This document shows positions 11,588-21,273 of a DNA stretch of 64,000 bases, piece after piece. Within the stretch, counting starts at the first letter, position 1, and each line of letters opens with the position of its first letter. The stretch is from Lentzea terrae (lineage in GTDB: Bacteria > Actinomycetota > Actinomycetes > Mycobacteriales > Pseudonocardiaceae), in contig NZ_QFWW01000003.1 of NCBI RefSeq assembly GCF_003265345.1, positions 62,001 through 126,000 of the forward strand. The letters run 5' to 3'. The notes beneath the pieces were generated by a model, which was given only the letters and a program-made list of their open reading frames with translations, was not told the DNA's origin and did no database searches. Both the position numbers and the translations under genes were made by a program.

Positions 11588-13264
11588 TCAGGACGCCTTC
11601 ACGATCGGCAACCGCAATGCGGCTGGAGCTTGATCGGGAACCGCGGGGTTCTTCGGCTTCGCCGGGTTGATCCGCCGGTACGGCTTGCCCTGCTCCGGCC
11701 GCTGGTCCTGCTCGCCCTTGTTCGGCCACAGCGAGAACGCCCGCTCGGCCTGCGCGGCGATCGTGAGGCTCGGGTTGACGCCGAGGTTCGCGCTGATCGC
11801 CGCACCGTCCACAACAGACAGCCCGGGGTAGTTGAAGACACGGTGGTACGGGTCGATCACGCCGTCGTCCTCGGTGGCCGCGATCGCACAGCCTCCGATG
11901 AAGTGCGCGGTCAGCGGGATGTTGAACAGCTCGCCCCAGGTACCGCCGGCCATGCCGTCGATGTGCTTGGCGGCCAACAGGTTCGCCTGGTGCCCCGCCG
12001 GGATGAACGCCGGGTTCGGCTCGCCGTGGCCCTGCTTGCTGGTGAGCTTGCCGCGCTTGAGGAACGTGGTGATGGAGTTGTCGAGGCTCTGCATGACCAG
12101 CAGGATCACCGTCCGCTCGCTCCACCGGTGCACGCTGAGCAGGCGCAACAGCCTGAGCGGGTGGCGGACCGCCTGCTTGAGGAACTGCAGCCATCGCGGC
12201 GTGCTCAGCGCACCGTCCGTGGCGAGCGTCTGCAGCATGCCCATCGCGTTGCTGCCCTTGCCGTACCGGACGGGTTCGATGTGCGTGATCTCGTCGGGGT
12301 GGATGGAGCTCGTGATGGCGACGCCCTGGGTGAAGTCGTTGTCCGGGTCGACCGTGTAGCGCGCCGCCCCGATGATCGACTCGGAGTTGGTGCGGGTGAG
12401 CTCGCCGAGCTTGGCCGAGATCTTCGGCAGGGTGGTGGCCTTGGCCTTGTGCAGGAGCTGCTGCGTGCCCCAGGTGCCCGCGGCGAGGATCACCTGGTCC
12501 GCGGTGAAGCTCCTGGTCGCCCGGCCGCCGGTCATCTTCGCGTCGATGGTCCACCGGCCGTTGCTCTCGTTGAGCTTGGTGACCGTGGTCAGCGGGAAGA
12601 CCTGCGCGCCGAGCTGCTCCGCGAGGTACAGGTAGTTCTTGACCAGGGTGTTCTTGGCGCCGACCCGGCACCCGGACATGCAGCTGCCGCACTCGGTGCA
12701 GCCGGTGCGTTCCGGTCCGGCACCGCCGAAGTAGGGGTCGGGCGCCTTCTTGCCGGGCTCGCCGAAGAACACGCCGACGGGCGTCGCGTGGTAGCTGTCC
12801 TCGACGCCCATGTCCTTGGCGACCTTCTGCATGACGACGTCGCTCGGGGTCGTCGTGGGGTTCGTGACGACGCCCAGCATCCGGCTCGCCTGGTCGTAGA
12901 ACGGCTCCAGCTCGTCCTGCCAGTCGGTGATGTGCGCCCACTGCCGGTCTTCGTAGAACGGCTTGAGCGGCCGGTACAGCGTGTTGGCGTACACGAGGCT
13001 GCCACCGCCGACGCCCGCACCGGCCAGCACCATGACGTTGCGCAGGAGGTGGATGCGCTGGATGCCGAAGCACTTGAGCTGCGGTGCCCACAGGTACTTG
13101 CGGAGGTTCCAGCTGGTCTTGGCGAACTCGTCGTCGGCGAACCTGCGCCCCGCCTCGAGGACGGCGACGCGGTAGCCCTTCTCGGTCAGGCGGAGCGCGG
13201 CCACGCTGCCGCCGAACCCGGAGCCGACGATGACGACGTCGAAGTTACCGGCGAGTTCACTCAT
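11588..13264 (-). CDS. choD: GMC-type oxidoreductase, ChoD-like
   Basis: This 558-residue flavoenzyme begins with the FAD-binding GSGFGGS (about 14-20), followed by LEAGRRF, the GAGVGGGS GMC signature and a C-terminal HFIGGCAIA/NPSLTIAA region with the catalytic His. Such enzymes oxidise alcohols, including sterols. Synteny with M. tuberculosis Rv3409c (choD) beside guaB3/guaB supports the call. A CTECGSCMSGC cluster near 195 resembles a ferredoxin-type Cys motif, unusual for a simple FAD oxidase. No secretion signal is seen. The sterol substrate is not proven. Confidence 0.85.
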   Translation of the reverse strand: MSELAGNFDVVIVGSGFGGSVAALRLTEKGYRVAVLEAGRRFADDEFAKTSWNLRKYLWAPQLKCFGIQRIHLLRNVMVLAGAGVGGGSLVYANTLYRPLKPFYEDRQWAHITDWQDELEPFYDQASRMLGVVTNPTTTPSDVVMQKVAKDMGVEDSYHATPVGVFFGEPGKKAPDPYFGGAGPERTGCTECGSCMSGCRVGAKNTLVKNYLYLAEQLGAQVFPLTTVTKLNESNGRWTIDAKMTGGRATRSFTADQVILAAGTWGTQQLLHKAKATTLPKISAKLGELTRTNSESIIGAARYTVDPDNDFTQGVAITSSIHPDEITHIEPVRYGKGSNAMGMLQTLATDGALSTPRWLQFLKQAVRHPLRLLRLLSVHRWSERTVILLVMQSLDNSITTFLKRGKLTSKQGHGEPNPAFIPAGHQANLLAAKHIDGMAGGTWGELFNIPLTAHFIGGCAIAATEDDGVIDPYHRVFNYPGLSVVDGAAISANLGVNPSLTIAAQAERAFSLWPNKGEQDQRPEQGKPYRRINPAKPKNPAVPDQAPAALRLPIVKAS

Positions 13265-13330
13265 GAACCGGAGAGTAGGCGTTACTTCCGGTAACGCCTA
13301 GTCCCCGATCGGTTCAGCCGGCGAAACGAG

Positions 13331-13573
13331 TCAGAGGACCAGGCCCTCGATGACCCACACCATGAACGCCACGACGAGCCCCGTCACGACCAGGCCGCCG
13401 CAGATGAACAGGGCCAGCGCCTTCCAGCCGATGCCGTTCTCGTCCTCGTCCGGTGCTTCCTCGACCTCGTCGGCCTCGGTTTCTTCGACGTCTTGGACCT
13501 CGGCGTCCGTGTCAAACAAGTCCAGATCCGTGCCTTTTTCGGTGCTGCCGCCGAACAGGGAGTCCAAGTCCAT
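13331..13573 (-). CDS. Small acidic membrane protein
   Basis: This 80-residue protein has a very acidic N-terminal half (about 20-46: DAEVQDVEETEADEVEEAPD) and one C-terminal membrane helix (about 50-74). The predicted arrangement is a cytoplasmic acidic tail anchored by the helix. I do not recognise a family. It stands between choD and the tautomerase-like gene, all on the same strand. Confidence 0.75.
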   Translation of the reverse strand: MDLDSLFGGSTEKGTDLDLFDTDAEVQDVEETEADEVEEAPDEDENGIGWKALALFICGGLVVTGLVVAFMVWVIEGLVL

Positions 13574-13612
13574 GCCTTTCAGGACGCGTGAGTGGTCAGG
13601 CCGGTTGCAAGA

Positions 13613-13960
13613 TCAACTTTGAGCCCAGGCCGCGATCGGGAGACTGAGGTAGACGCCGACCTGAGCCAGCCCGGTCACGTCCTCGATGGCCGCGCACAGG
13701 TCGTCGGCCCGGTCCTGCTGGTTCTCGGCACGGCTCGCGAACCACCTGGACCGCACCTCGACCACCACGTCCATCTCGCTGACGTCGAACTCTTCGCGAG
13801 ACCGGAAGTACAGCTCGACGTCACCGGGCTGCAGGTCGCCGTCGTAGGGCTCCTCCGGGCACTCCACCGCCACGGAAACGGCGTGCGGAAGCATCTCGGC
13901 GAGTTTCCTCAGCACTTTGCGGGGCATGTCGGGCGCATATGTGATCTCAACGAGCGGCAC
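13613..13960 (-). CDS. Tautomerase-superfamily-like protein
   Basis: Starting at GTG 13960, the protein (115 residues) begins Met-Pro-Leu-Val-Glu-Ile-Thr. This places a Pro right after the initiator, as required for the catalytic N-terminal Pro of tautomerases (4-oxalocrotonate tautomerase superfamily). The body has a beta-alpha-beta pattern with MDVVVEVRSRWFASRAENQ. An upstream in-frame ATG would bury the Pro, so GTG is preferred. Activity and substrate are unproven. It follows the guaB3 terminator and probably has its own promoter. Confidence 0.6.
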   Translation of the reverse strand: MPLVEITYAPDMPRKVLRKLAEMLPHAVSVAVECPEEPYDGDLQPGDVELYFRSREEFDVSEMDVVVEVRSRWFASRAENQQDRADDLCAAIEDVTGLAQVGVYLSLPIAAWAQS

Positions 13961-13980
13961 GGTGCTTAGCAAAGCAGAAA

Positions 13981-14004
13981 GGCGCGCCCCGGTCTGAGCG
14001 CGCC
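13981..14004 (-). terminator. Terminator downstream of guaB3
   Basis: GGCGCGC (13981-13987) pairs with GCGCGCC (13998-14004) around a 10-nt loop. On the minus strand a T-rich run (TTTCTGCTTTG) follows. It lies 17 bp after the guaB3 stop. Confidence 0.7.
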
Positions 14005-14021
14005 CTTCTGGGTCAGTCGGG

Positions 14022-15155
14022 TCAGCCCCGGATGGTCAGACCGACCTTCTGGAACTCCTTGAGGTCGGAGTAACCGGTCTTGGCCATGGCCCGCTTGAGC
14101 GCGCCGAACAGGTTCGTCACGCCGCGCGGGTCCGACGACGGGCCGAACAGCAGCTTGCGCAGGTCGAGCTCCTGGTCCACCGCCTCGGCGACCAGGCTGC
14201 GCGGCACCGACGGGTGCGCGGACGAGGCCGTCCAGTACAGGCCCTGGCCCGGCGCCTCGGTGGCGGCGGCGAGGGGCTCGCCCAGCATCACGGCGTCGGC
14301 ACCGCAGGCGATGGACTTCGCCACGTCGCCGCTCGTCATGACACCGCCGTCGGCGATGACGTGCACGTAGCGGCCGCCGGTCTCGTCGAGGTAGTCGCGG
14401 CGGGCGGCCGCGGCGTCGGCGATCGCGGTGGCCATCGGCACGCCGATGCCCAGCACGGAGTCGGTGGTGGTCACGCCGGGCGTGTAGCCGTAGCCGACGA
14501 TCACACCCGCCGCGCCGGTGCGCATCAGGTGCATTGCGGTGCGGTAGTCGCCGACACCGCCGGCGATCACCGGGATGTCGAGGTCCGCGATGAACGACTT
14601 CAGGTTCAGCGGCTCGCCGTCGCGTGAGACGTGCTCGGCCGAGATGATCGTGCCCTGCACGACCAGGATCTCCACGCCGGCGGCCAGCAGGTCCGGGGTG
14701 AGCTCCGCGGCGCGCTGGGGGCTGACGCGGACCGCCACGGTGACGCCCGACTCGCGGACCTGCTTGATCGCCTCGGCGACCAGGTCCATCCGCAGCGGGG
14801 CGGCGTGCAGCTCCTGCAGCACCTTGACGGCCGCGGCCGGGTCGTCGCTGTCCTCCGTGGCCTGGACCAGGCGGAACAGCGCCTCGTCCACGTCACCGTG
14901 CCGCGCCCAGAGGCCCTCGGCGTTGAGCACGCCGAGGCCGCCCAGCTCGCCGACCGCGACCGCGACGCCCGGCGACACGATCGCGTCGGTCGGGTGGGTG
15001 ATCAGCGGGATGTCGAAGCGGTAGGCATCGATCTGCCACGTCGTGGAGACGTCCTTCGACGACCTCGTGCGACGGGACGGGATGATCTCGATGTCGTCCA
15101 GCTCGTAGGCCCGCCTCGCGGTCCGGCCCATGCCGATCTCGACCAGATCGCGCAC
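14022..15155 (-). CDS. guaB3: GuaB3-family IMP dehydrogenase-related protein
   Basis: This 377-residue TIM-barrel protein belongs to the actinobacterial GuaB3 group (Rv3410c type). It keeps the N-terminal YELDDIEIIPSRRTRSS segment and the phosphate-binding ADGGVMTSGDVAKSIACGADAVMLG. It has no CBS domains, and the loop that carries the catalytic Cys in IMP dehydrogenase is replaced by VGYGYTPGVTTTD, with no Cys. It is therefore unlikely to be an ordinary IMP dehydrogenase; a role in purine recycling is possible. It lies 56 bp after guaB on the same strand; the Shine-Dalgarno AGAGGAA precedes GTG 15155. Confidence 0.92.
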   Translation of the reverse strand: MRDLVEIGMGRTARRAYELDDIEIIPSRRTRSSKDVSTTWQIDAYRFDIPLITHPTDAIVSPGVAVAVGELGGLGVLNAEGLWARHGDVDEALFRLVQATEDSDDPAAAVKVLQELHAAPLRMDLVAEAIKQVRESGVTVAVRVSPQRAAELTPDLLAAGVEILVVQGTIISAEHVSRDGEPLNLKSFIADLDIPVIAGGVGDYRTAMHLMRTGAAGVIVGYGYTPGVTTTDSVLGIGVPMATAIADAAAARRDYLDETGGRYVHVIADGGVMTSGDVAKSIACGADAVMLGEPLAAATEAPGQGLYWTASSAHPSVPRSLVAEAVDQELDLRKLLFGPSSDPRGVTNLFGALKRAMAKTGYSDLKEFQKVGLTIRG

Positions 15156-15211
15156 CTGTGGTTCCTCTCCAAGCGATAGAACGATCGAGCCGCTCGACGG
15201 CCCGCAGAACC

Positions 15212-16771
<1,560 letters not shown>

Positions 16772-16850
16772 TCAGGTTTCCGCAGGCGGAGGCGGTGCTG
16801 CCCATGGTATCTGGACGGCTGTGGGGGTACGGCGGGTACCGTGCGGGGTC

Positions 16851-17234
16851 GTGCCGCACGACGCGTTGCCACCAGACCCCTTCGAGGGCGACCCCGAGGA
16901 CCCCGCGCTCACCCTCGGCGAGCCGGACCACGACCATCCCCCGATGGACGACGACGAACGAGCCGAGCTGGTCAGCGACCTGAGCGACCTCGCCGTCTAC
17001 CAGGCGCTGCTCGAACACCGCGGGGTGCGCGGCATCGTCGTGGACTGCGGCGAGTGCCAGGAACCCCACTACCACGACTGGGCGCTGTTGCGAGCCTCAC
17101 TCGAACAGCTGCTGGCCGACGGGCGGATGCGCCCGCACGAGCCCGCCTTCGACCCGGACCCCGGCGCGTACGTGAGCTGGGAGTACTGCCGGGGATATGC
17201 GGACGGCGTGACAGCCACGGAGTCCGCGCGCTGA
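16851..17234 (+). CDS. DUF5319 family protein
   Basis: This 127-residue protein has a proline- and acid-rich N-terminus (VPHDALPPDPFEGDPEDPA), a helical centre and a CGECQEPHYHDW motif whose Cys/His residues could bind a metal. It matches the conserved actinobacterial protein found between guaB and rsdA/sigD (Rv3412 position). GTG 16851 is used because the family starts with this acidic segment. TACCGT 8 nt upstream may be its -10, giving a nearly leaderless message. Function unknown. Confidence 0.8.
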   Translation: MPHDALPPDPFEGDPEDPALTLGEPDHDHPPMDDDERAELVSDLSDLAVYQALLEHRGVRGIVVDCGECQEPHYHDWALLRASLEQLLADGRMRPHEPAFDPDPGAYVSWEYCRGYADGVTATESAR

Positions 17235-17338
17235 CGTGCCGACCTCGACGTGATTCGGCGCACCCGTGGTGCGCCGGGCGCGGTCGGCGTGCGTTCCGGC
17301 GCAGCCCATTCCACCTGACGTGTGACCACCCCAGACAT

Positions 17339-17378
17339 GTGAACGGCCCCTGACCTCGAAGGATCAGGGGCCGTTCAC
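17339..17378. terminator. Bidirectional terminator hairpin
   Basis: GTGAACGGCCCCTGA (17339-17353) pairs perfectly with TCAGGGGCCGTTCAC (17364-17378) across a 10-nt loop. It lies between the convergent DUF5319 and rsdA genes. Confidence 0.8.
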
Positions 17379-17403
17379 ACTGCGTCTCAATTGGGGACGA
17401 GGG

Positions 17404-18303
17404 TCAGTTGCCCCCGGTCTTGCCCTGCGACTCACCCTGGGTCGCACCGCTGGAACCAGGCGTCTCGCCGGTGCCGGGCTCGGCAGGCGGAGGCGGCGGC
17501 GGCGGGTTCTCGCCGGCGCCGGCCGATGTCGGTGGCGGAGGGGTCTCCGACGTGCTCGACGTGGGCGGCGTCGTGGTGGTGGTCGGCACGCTCGACGGCG
17601 TCGAGGAGGCCGTCGTGGGCTTGGTGGGCTCGGTCGGCTTCGTCACCGGCGGGGTGGTCGCGGGCGGCGAGGCGGTCGAGGTGTTGGTGTTGAGCTCGTT
17701 CTCGAGCTCCTTGTGCTTCTCCTCGAGCTGGGCCTTGCCGTCGGCGGTCGAGACCGACCCCAGGCTGGCCTCCACCTTGTCCAGCTTCTCGCGGGCCTCG
17801 CTGACCTTGCCCTCGCGCAGAGCCAGGCGGGCCGAGTCGAGGTCGCTGCGCACGATGGCCGCGGCTTCGATCGACTTCGCGTGCTCCGAGTAGAGAACTC
17901 GGGTGAGCCCCCAGAGCGCGTCACCCGGCTGGGCGTCGCGGGCGACCAGGCTCACGCCGGTGAAGGCGATGGCCAGCACTGCCGCCGCGCTTGCCAGCGG
18001 GATCAGGAAGCGATGCCTGCTCACCGGCTGCGGGCGGGCAGCCTGGATGGTGGCGACGGCGGTTTCGGTGTCGACCAGCTCGCCGAAGGGCGCGGTCTCC
18101 ACCTCGTTGCGCCATGCGAGGAGCAACGCGTTCAGCTCGTCGTCGACCAGAGAGCCGGCCGCACCTGGTGTCGCGGACCCCAGTGCGTCCAGCAGCCTGT
18201 CATCGGCCTGCACAGCCGAAAGATCGTCTGCGACGGGTTCGTGCGGGGTTCTATCGTCCTGTCCGCGCACTTGCTCGTCGTCCTTTCCGTGCTCGTCGGC
18301 CAC
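17404..18303 (-). CDS. rsdA: Anti-sigma-D factor RsdA
   Basis: This 299-residue single-pass membrane anti-sigma factor should hold SigD inactive. The cytoplasmic N-terminus contains the RsdA-type DDLSAVQADDRLLDALG segment (27-42). The membrane helix is about 98-121. The outer part has a helical region (about 130-195) and a long Thr/Pro/Ser-rich tail with runs of proline. Its GTG start directly abuts the sigD stop. In mycobacteria RsdA is degraded to release SigD. Family and synteny agree. Confidence 0.9.
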   Translation of the reverse strand: MADEHGKDDEQVRGQDDRTPHEPVADDLSAVQADDRLLDALGSATPGAAGSLVDDELNALLLAWRNEVETAPFGELVDTETAVATIQAARPQPVSRHRFLIPLASAAAVLAIAFTGVSLVARDAQPGDALWGLTRVLYSEHAKSIEAAAIVRSDLDSARLALREGKVSEAREKLDKVEASLGSVSTADGKAQLEEKHKELENELNTNTSTASPPATTPPVTKPTEPTKPTTASSTPSSVPTTTTTPPTSSTSETPPPPTSAGAGENPPPPPPPAEPGTGETPGSSGATQGESQGKTGGN

Positions 18304-18876
18304 TCAGACCACCTCCTCCGCTGCCAGCGACTTGCGGAGCCGAGCCAGCGCACGGTGTTGCGCCACCCGGACCGCACCCGGCGTCGAACCGACCGCCTCG
18401 GCAGTTTCCTCGGCGGAAAGCCCGACCACCACCCTCAACAGCAGGATCTCCCGCTGCTTCTCCGGCAGGACGCGCAGTAGTACAGCCATCCGATCGGAGA
18501 GTTCGCCCTGCATCGCCCGCTGCTCCGGACCAGCTTCGGTCTCCGGCGCGTCGGGAACTTCTGGAACGGGCTCGGAGCGGTTCCTGGCGGCAGACCGATG
18601 TGCATCGGCAACCTTGTGCGCCGCGATCCCGTATACGAACGCGAGGAAGGGCCGACCCTGATCGCGGTAGCTGGGCAATGCCGTGAGCACCGCGAGACAC
18701 ACCTCCTGGGCCACATCGTCCGCCGAAGCGAAGCTTCGCTCCTGCCTGCCAACTCTGGCGCGGCAGTACCGCACCACAAGAGGACGAATGGAGGCCAGCA
18801 GGCGTTCGATCGCCTGGCGGTCGCCGTCGACGGCCGCGCCCACTTCGGCGTCCAGTCCGTCCCCCAAGTTGGTCAT
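18304..18876 (-). CDS. sigD: ECF RNA polymerase sigma factor SigD
   Basis: This is a 190-residue group IV sigma factor. Region 2 is visible as RPLVVRYCRARVG through SADDVAQEVCLAVLTALPSYRDQGRPFLAFVYGIA, with the -10 recognition helix. Region 4 contains LPEKQREILLLRVVVGLSAEETAEAVGSTPGAVRV, which binds -35. ATG 18876 gives the typical length; ATG 18918 is an in-frame alternative. It is adjacent to its anti-sigma gene rsdA, with neighbours guaB upstream and a BldM-like gene beyond, as in Streptomyces and Mycobacterium. Confidence 0.93.
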   Translation of the reverse strand: MTNLGDGLDAEVGAAVDGDRQAIERLLASIRPLVVRYCRARVGRQERSFASADDVAQEVCLAVLTALPSYRDQGRPFLAFVYGIAAHKVADAHRSAARNRSEPVPEVPDAPETEAGPEQRAMQGELSDRMAVLLRVLPEKQREILLLRVVVGLSAEETAEAVGSTPGAVRVAQHRALARLRKSLAAEEVV

Positions 18877-19040
18877 CGCAGACAACAGCCCTGGTGTTAC
18901 TTGTTGGCGTACCGACATGAACCAGCACGAGTCACTCACGGCGACTCGTCGCAACAGATCTCACCGTACCGGTCTCGGCGCCTTTTGTTCATCAGAGGGG
19001 TATGGACACCCCGCGTGACCAGCAGACACGCCGAATGACT

Positions 19041-19069
19041 CCAGCCCGGCGACATTGTCACCGGGCTGG
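19041..19069. terminator. Hairpin in the sigD-bldM spacer
   Basis: CCAGCCCGG (19041-19049) pairs with CCGGGCTGG (19061-19069). It lies in the 306-bp spacer 18877-19182. No gene is seen in that spacer; the rest is the presumed sigD promoter region. Confidence 0.5.
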
Positions 19070-19123
19070 GCTAACCGCGCGACCCGAAGACCCACCGGGT
19101 GCAGCGGGTGAGGCGTCTCACGC

Positions 19124-19172
19124 CACCGGCCCCGCTTCCCCACATGCGGCATATGAGGACGCGGGGCCGGTG
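19124..19172. terminator. Terminator hairpin after bldM
   Basis: CACCGGCCCCGC (19124-19135) pairs perfectly with GCGGGGCCGGTG (19161-19172) around a 25-nt loop, 10 bp beyond the bldM stop on the minus strand. No clear T-run follows. Confidence 0.55.
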
Positions 19173-19182
19173 CGGCGACGAG

Positions 19183-19779
19183 CTACTGGACGAGACCGCG
19201 CCGGAAGCCGTGCGCGACCGCCTGAGCGCGGTCACGAACACCGAGCTTGCGGAAGAGACGACGGGCGTGCGTCTTCACCGTGTCCTCCGACAGGTAGAGC
19301 TCGCGGCCGATCTGGCCGTTGCTCTTGCCCTGGCTCATGCCGCGCAGCACCTGGAGCTCGCGCTCCGTGAGCTGCACGCCGGGGTCGGAGGGCTGACGCG
19401 GCGCGGGCACCGAGGTGCTGGCGAGCGTGTGCGCGAGGGCTGCCACAAGCTCGGGACGCGACGCGTCCCACCTCAGGTAGCCGCGGGCGCCACCGGCGAT
19501 CGCGGCGGCAATGCTGCCCGCGTCGTCGGGTGCTCCGAATACGATGACGTTTGCCTGCGGATTCGCGGAGACGAGTCGCCGAGTTGCTTCCACCCCGGTC
19601 GGGACGGCGCGCTGGGTTCCCACCAGAACGACGTCAACCGGCTGCCTGGAAAAGCGAGCCAACAACTCGTCACCGTGCGCTACGCAGTCGATGCGGCTAA
19701 CCCCGGGGACAGCCGACATCACGCGGGTGAGACCCTCCCGCACACTGCGCCGGTCGTCGCAAATAAGGACCGTGGTCAC
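19183..19779 (-). CDS. bldM: BldM-like orphan response regulator
   Basis: This 198-residue protein matches Streptomyces BldM over its whole length, especially the LuxR-type HTH (SEDTVKTHARRLFRKLG) and its end (VAHGFRRGLV). BldM controls aerial development genes. In this receiver the position of the phospho-acceptor Asp is Gly54 (VVLVGTQ), so it cannot be phosphorylated in the normal way; DD (8-9) remains. No kinase gene is adjacent. The location near sigD matches the Streptomyces arrangement. The orthology call rests on remembered sequence and synteny. Confidence 0.85.
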   Translation of the reverse strand: MTTVLICDDRRSVREGLTRVMSAVPGVSRIDCVAHGDELLARFSRQPVDVVLVGTQRAVPTGVEATRRLVSANPQANVIVFGAPDDAGSIAAAIAGGARGYLRWDASRPELVAALAHTLASTSVPAPRQPSDPGVQLTERELQVLRGMSQGKSNGQIGRELYLSEDTVKTHARRLFRKLGVRDRAQAVAHGFRRGLVQ

Positions 19780-19859
19780 GGGGACTCCTTCCTGCAGCCG
19801 AGTGACGTTCCATCTCCCCTATCGGACGCTCGCGGCCCAACCTTGACACGATCCGGTGC

Positions 19860-20753
19860 TTAATCCGTCAAGAAGTTCATCTGAGGGTCTGCGTTCGGGG
19901 GTTCCCCGGAACGGAGCAGCCCACTCGGCACCCACGGGGAATCAAGGGCGACCCGACGGCTGACGGGATCAGCTCTGCGTAACACGCAGCTCAGAGCCTC
20001 CGTCGCCCGGTCGATGGCGACTGCGCCCACCGTGGGGGCATGGCCCACCAGGACAAGAGCGCTCGGCCAGATCAACGGATGAAGCCCCTTCGTGACACTG
20101 TGATTTAGCTCACACTCGACCAGTTCAACCCCTCTTGTCGACCCGTCGGGTGTCCCCCACACGACCAACGCGGTGCCCAGAACGAGCGCCGACTTGAGCT
20201 CGTGCCGCAGAGCCTTTCTGCTCGTCGCTACGCCGTACGCCCGCTCGGCGGGAGCCACCGCGGCGTGCGCCTGACCGGAGGCGAGCTCAACCTCTGCGGT
20301 TACCCACCCTTTGCGGACCTCACTCCTCCAGCCGTGCGTCTCAATTCGCGCGAGCAGCCGACGAGCCTCGTGCAGGCGTCCGGCGCCCAGGGAATCGGCG
20401 GCGAGCCCGAGCAGTGCGTCCGTCCGCGCACTGTCCGCGTCGATCCCGTCCGGATCGCCACCACCGGTGGTCTGCAGGCGGGCAAGCGCGGCGCCGTCGA
20501 GGGCACGGGCGAGGTGATGGGCGCCGAGCTGACGGTGGTGCGACGCGCGGGTGGACAGCGAGAGGGACGCGATCACCGGGTCGGGGTCGTGACGGAGCGC
20601 ATCCAAGACGGTCGCCGCCGCCGCGTAGTGGCCTTGGCCGCCTAGGACGACGGCGGCTAGCCACCTCGCGCGGGAGTTGGAGGAGGCGAGCGCGGACCAG
20701 ACGTCGAGATCGGGTGAGTCACCGAAGGCGGCTCGGCGCAGCTCCTCTTCCAC
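19860..20753 (-). CDS. TPR-like helical protein, Rv3415c position
   Basis: This is a 297-residue protein made of paired helices (ARWLAAVVLGGQGHYAAAATVLDAL, LGLAADSLGAGRLHEARRLL) that resemble degenerate TPR repeats. No catalytic motif is seen. It occupies the place of M. tuberculosis Rv3415c, between sigD and whiB3. The GTG start at 20753 borders the purine-rich repeat spacer. It may be co-transcribed with bldM (80 bp gap). Function unknown. Confidence 0.75.
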   Translation of the reverse strand: MEEELRRAAFGDSPDLDVWSALASSNSRARWLAAVVLGGQGHYAAAATVLDALRHDPDPVIASLSLSTRASHHRQLGAHHLARALDGAALARLQTTGGGDPDGIDADSARTDALLGLAADSLGAGRLHEARRLLARIETHGWRSEVRKGWVTAEVELASGQAHAAVAPAERAYGVATSRKALRHELKSALVLGTALVVWGTPDGSTRGVELVECELNHSVTKGLHPLIWPSALVLVGHAPTVGAVAIDRATEALSCVLRRADPVSRRVALDSPWVPSGLLRSGEPPNADPQMNFLTD

Positions 20754-20774
20754 ACGGAGAGTGTGCCGTCAGGT

Positions 20775-21273
20775 CGCGAGCGGCTCGGCGGCGGGCGGCG
20801 AGGGCGGTGAGGTTGAGGGCACGGGCCGAGATGCGGGGGGCGCGAGCCCGAGGCGAGGGAGCCGGCGCGAGGCGAGGGAGCGAGGGCACGGGGCGCATGC
20901 GGAGGGCACGGGGCGAGCGCACGGGGCGAGGGCACGAGCCGAGGACACAGGCGGTCAGGTCGAGGGCACGGCCGCGAGGCGAGGGGCGCGAGCACGGGCC
21001 GACAGGCGGGCGCGGCCCGAGGTGTAGGGAGCAGGCGCGAGGGGCGCGCGGGTCGAGGGCACGGGGTGAGGGCGCGAACCGGAGGGGCGAGGGCGCGAAC
21101 CGGAGGAACGGGCCGAGGGCGGCCAGGTCGAGGACACGGGCCGAGCGTCGGGGGCGCAAGCGCGAGGCGCGGGGAGCCGGCGCGAGTCGAGGGAATGGGC
21201 CGAAAGGCGGGGCACGAGCCCAGAGGCGGGGGCACGAGAGGCGCGGGGTCGAGAAGGCGCGGGCGCGAGGGCG
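20775..21273. repeat. Purine-rich degenerate repeat spacer
   Basis: About 0.5 kb without a supportable gene. The plus strand is almost pyrimidine-poor G/A/C-rich sequence built from short words: GAGGGCACGG, GCGAGGC, GGGCCGAG and GAGCCGGCGCGAG each recur several times. A GAGGGCGCGAACCGGAGG unit appears twice back to back near 21068-21104. Spacing is irregular, so this is neither a CRISPR nor a clean tandem array. Open frames across it are low-complexity Arg/Gly/Ala or Pro/Ala strings. It separates the Rv3415c-like gene from the CarH-like gene. Confidence 0.8.

Noticed and set aside
10619..13294. Plus-strand frame of about 890 codons opposite choD and the MBL gene
   Set aside because: Antisense shadow of genes with clear FAD and metal motifs.
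20775..21273. CRISPR array
   Set aside because: Repeat words are short and irregular in spacing, and no constant repeat with unique spacers can be laid out; no cas gene is present.
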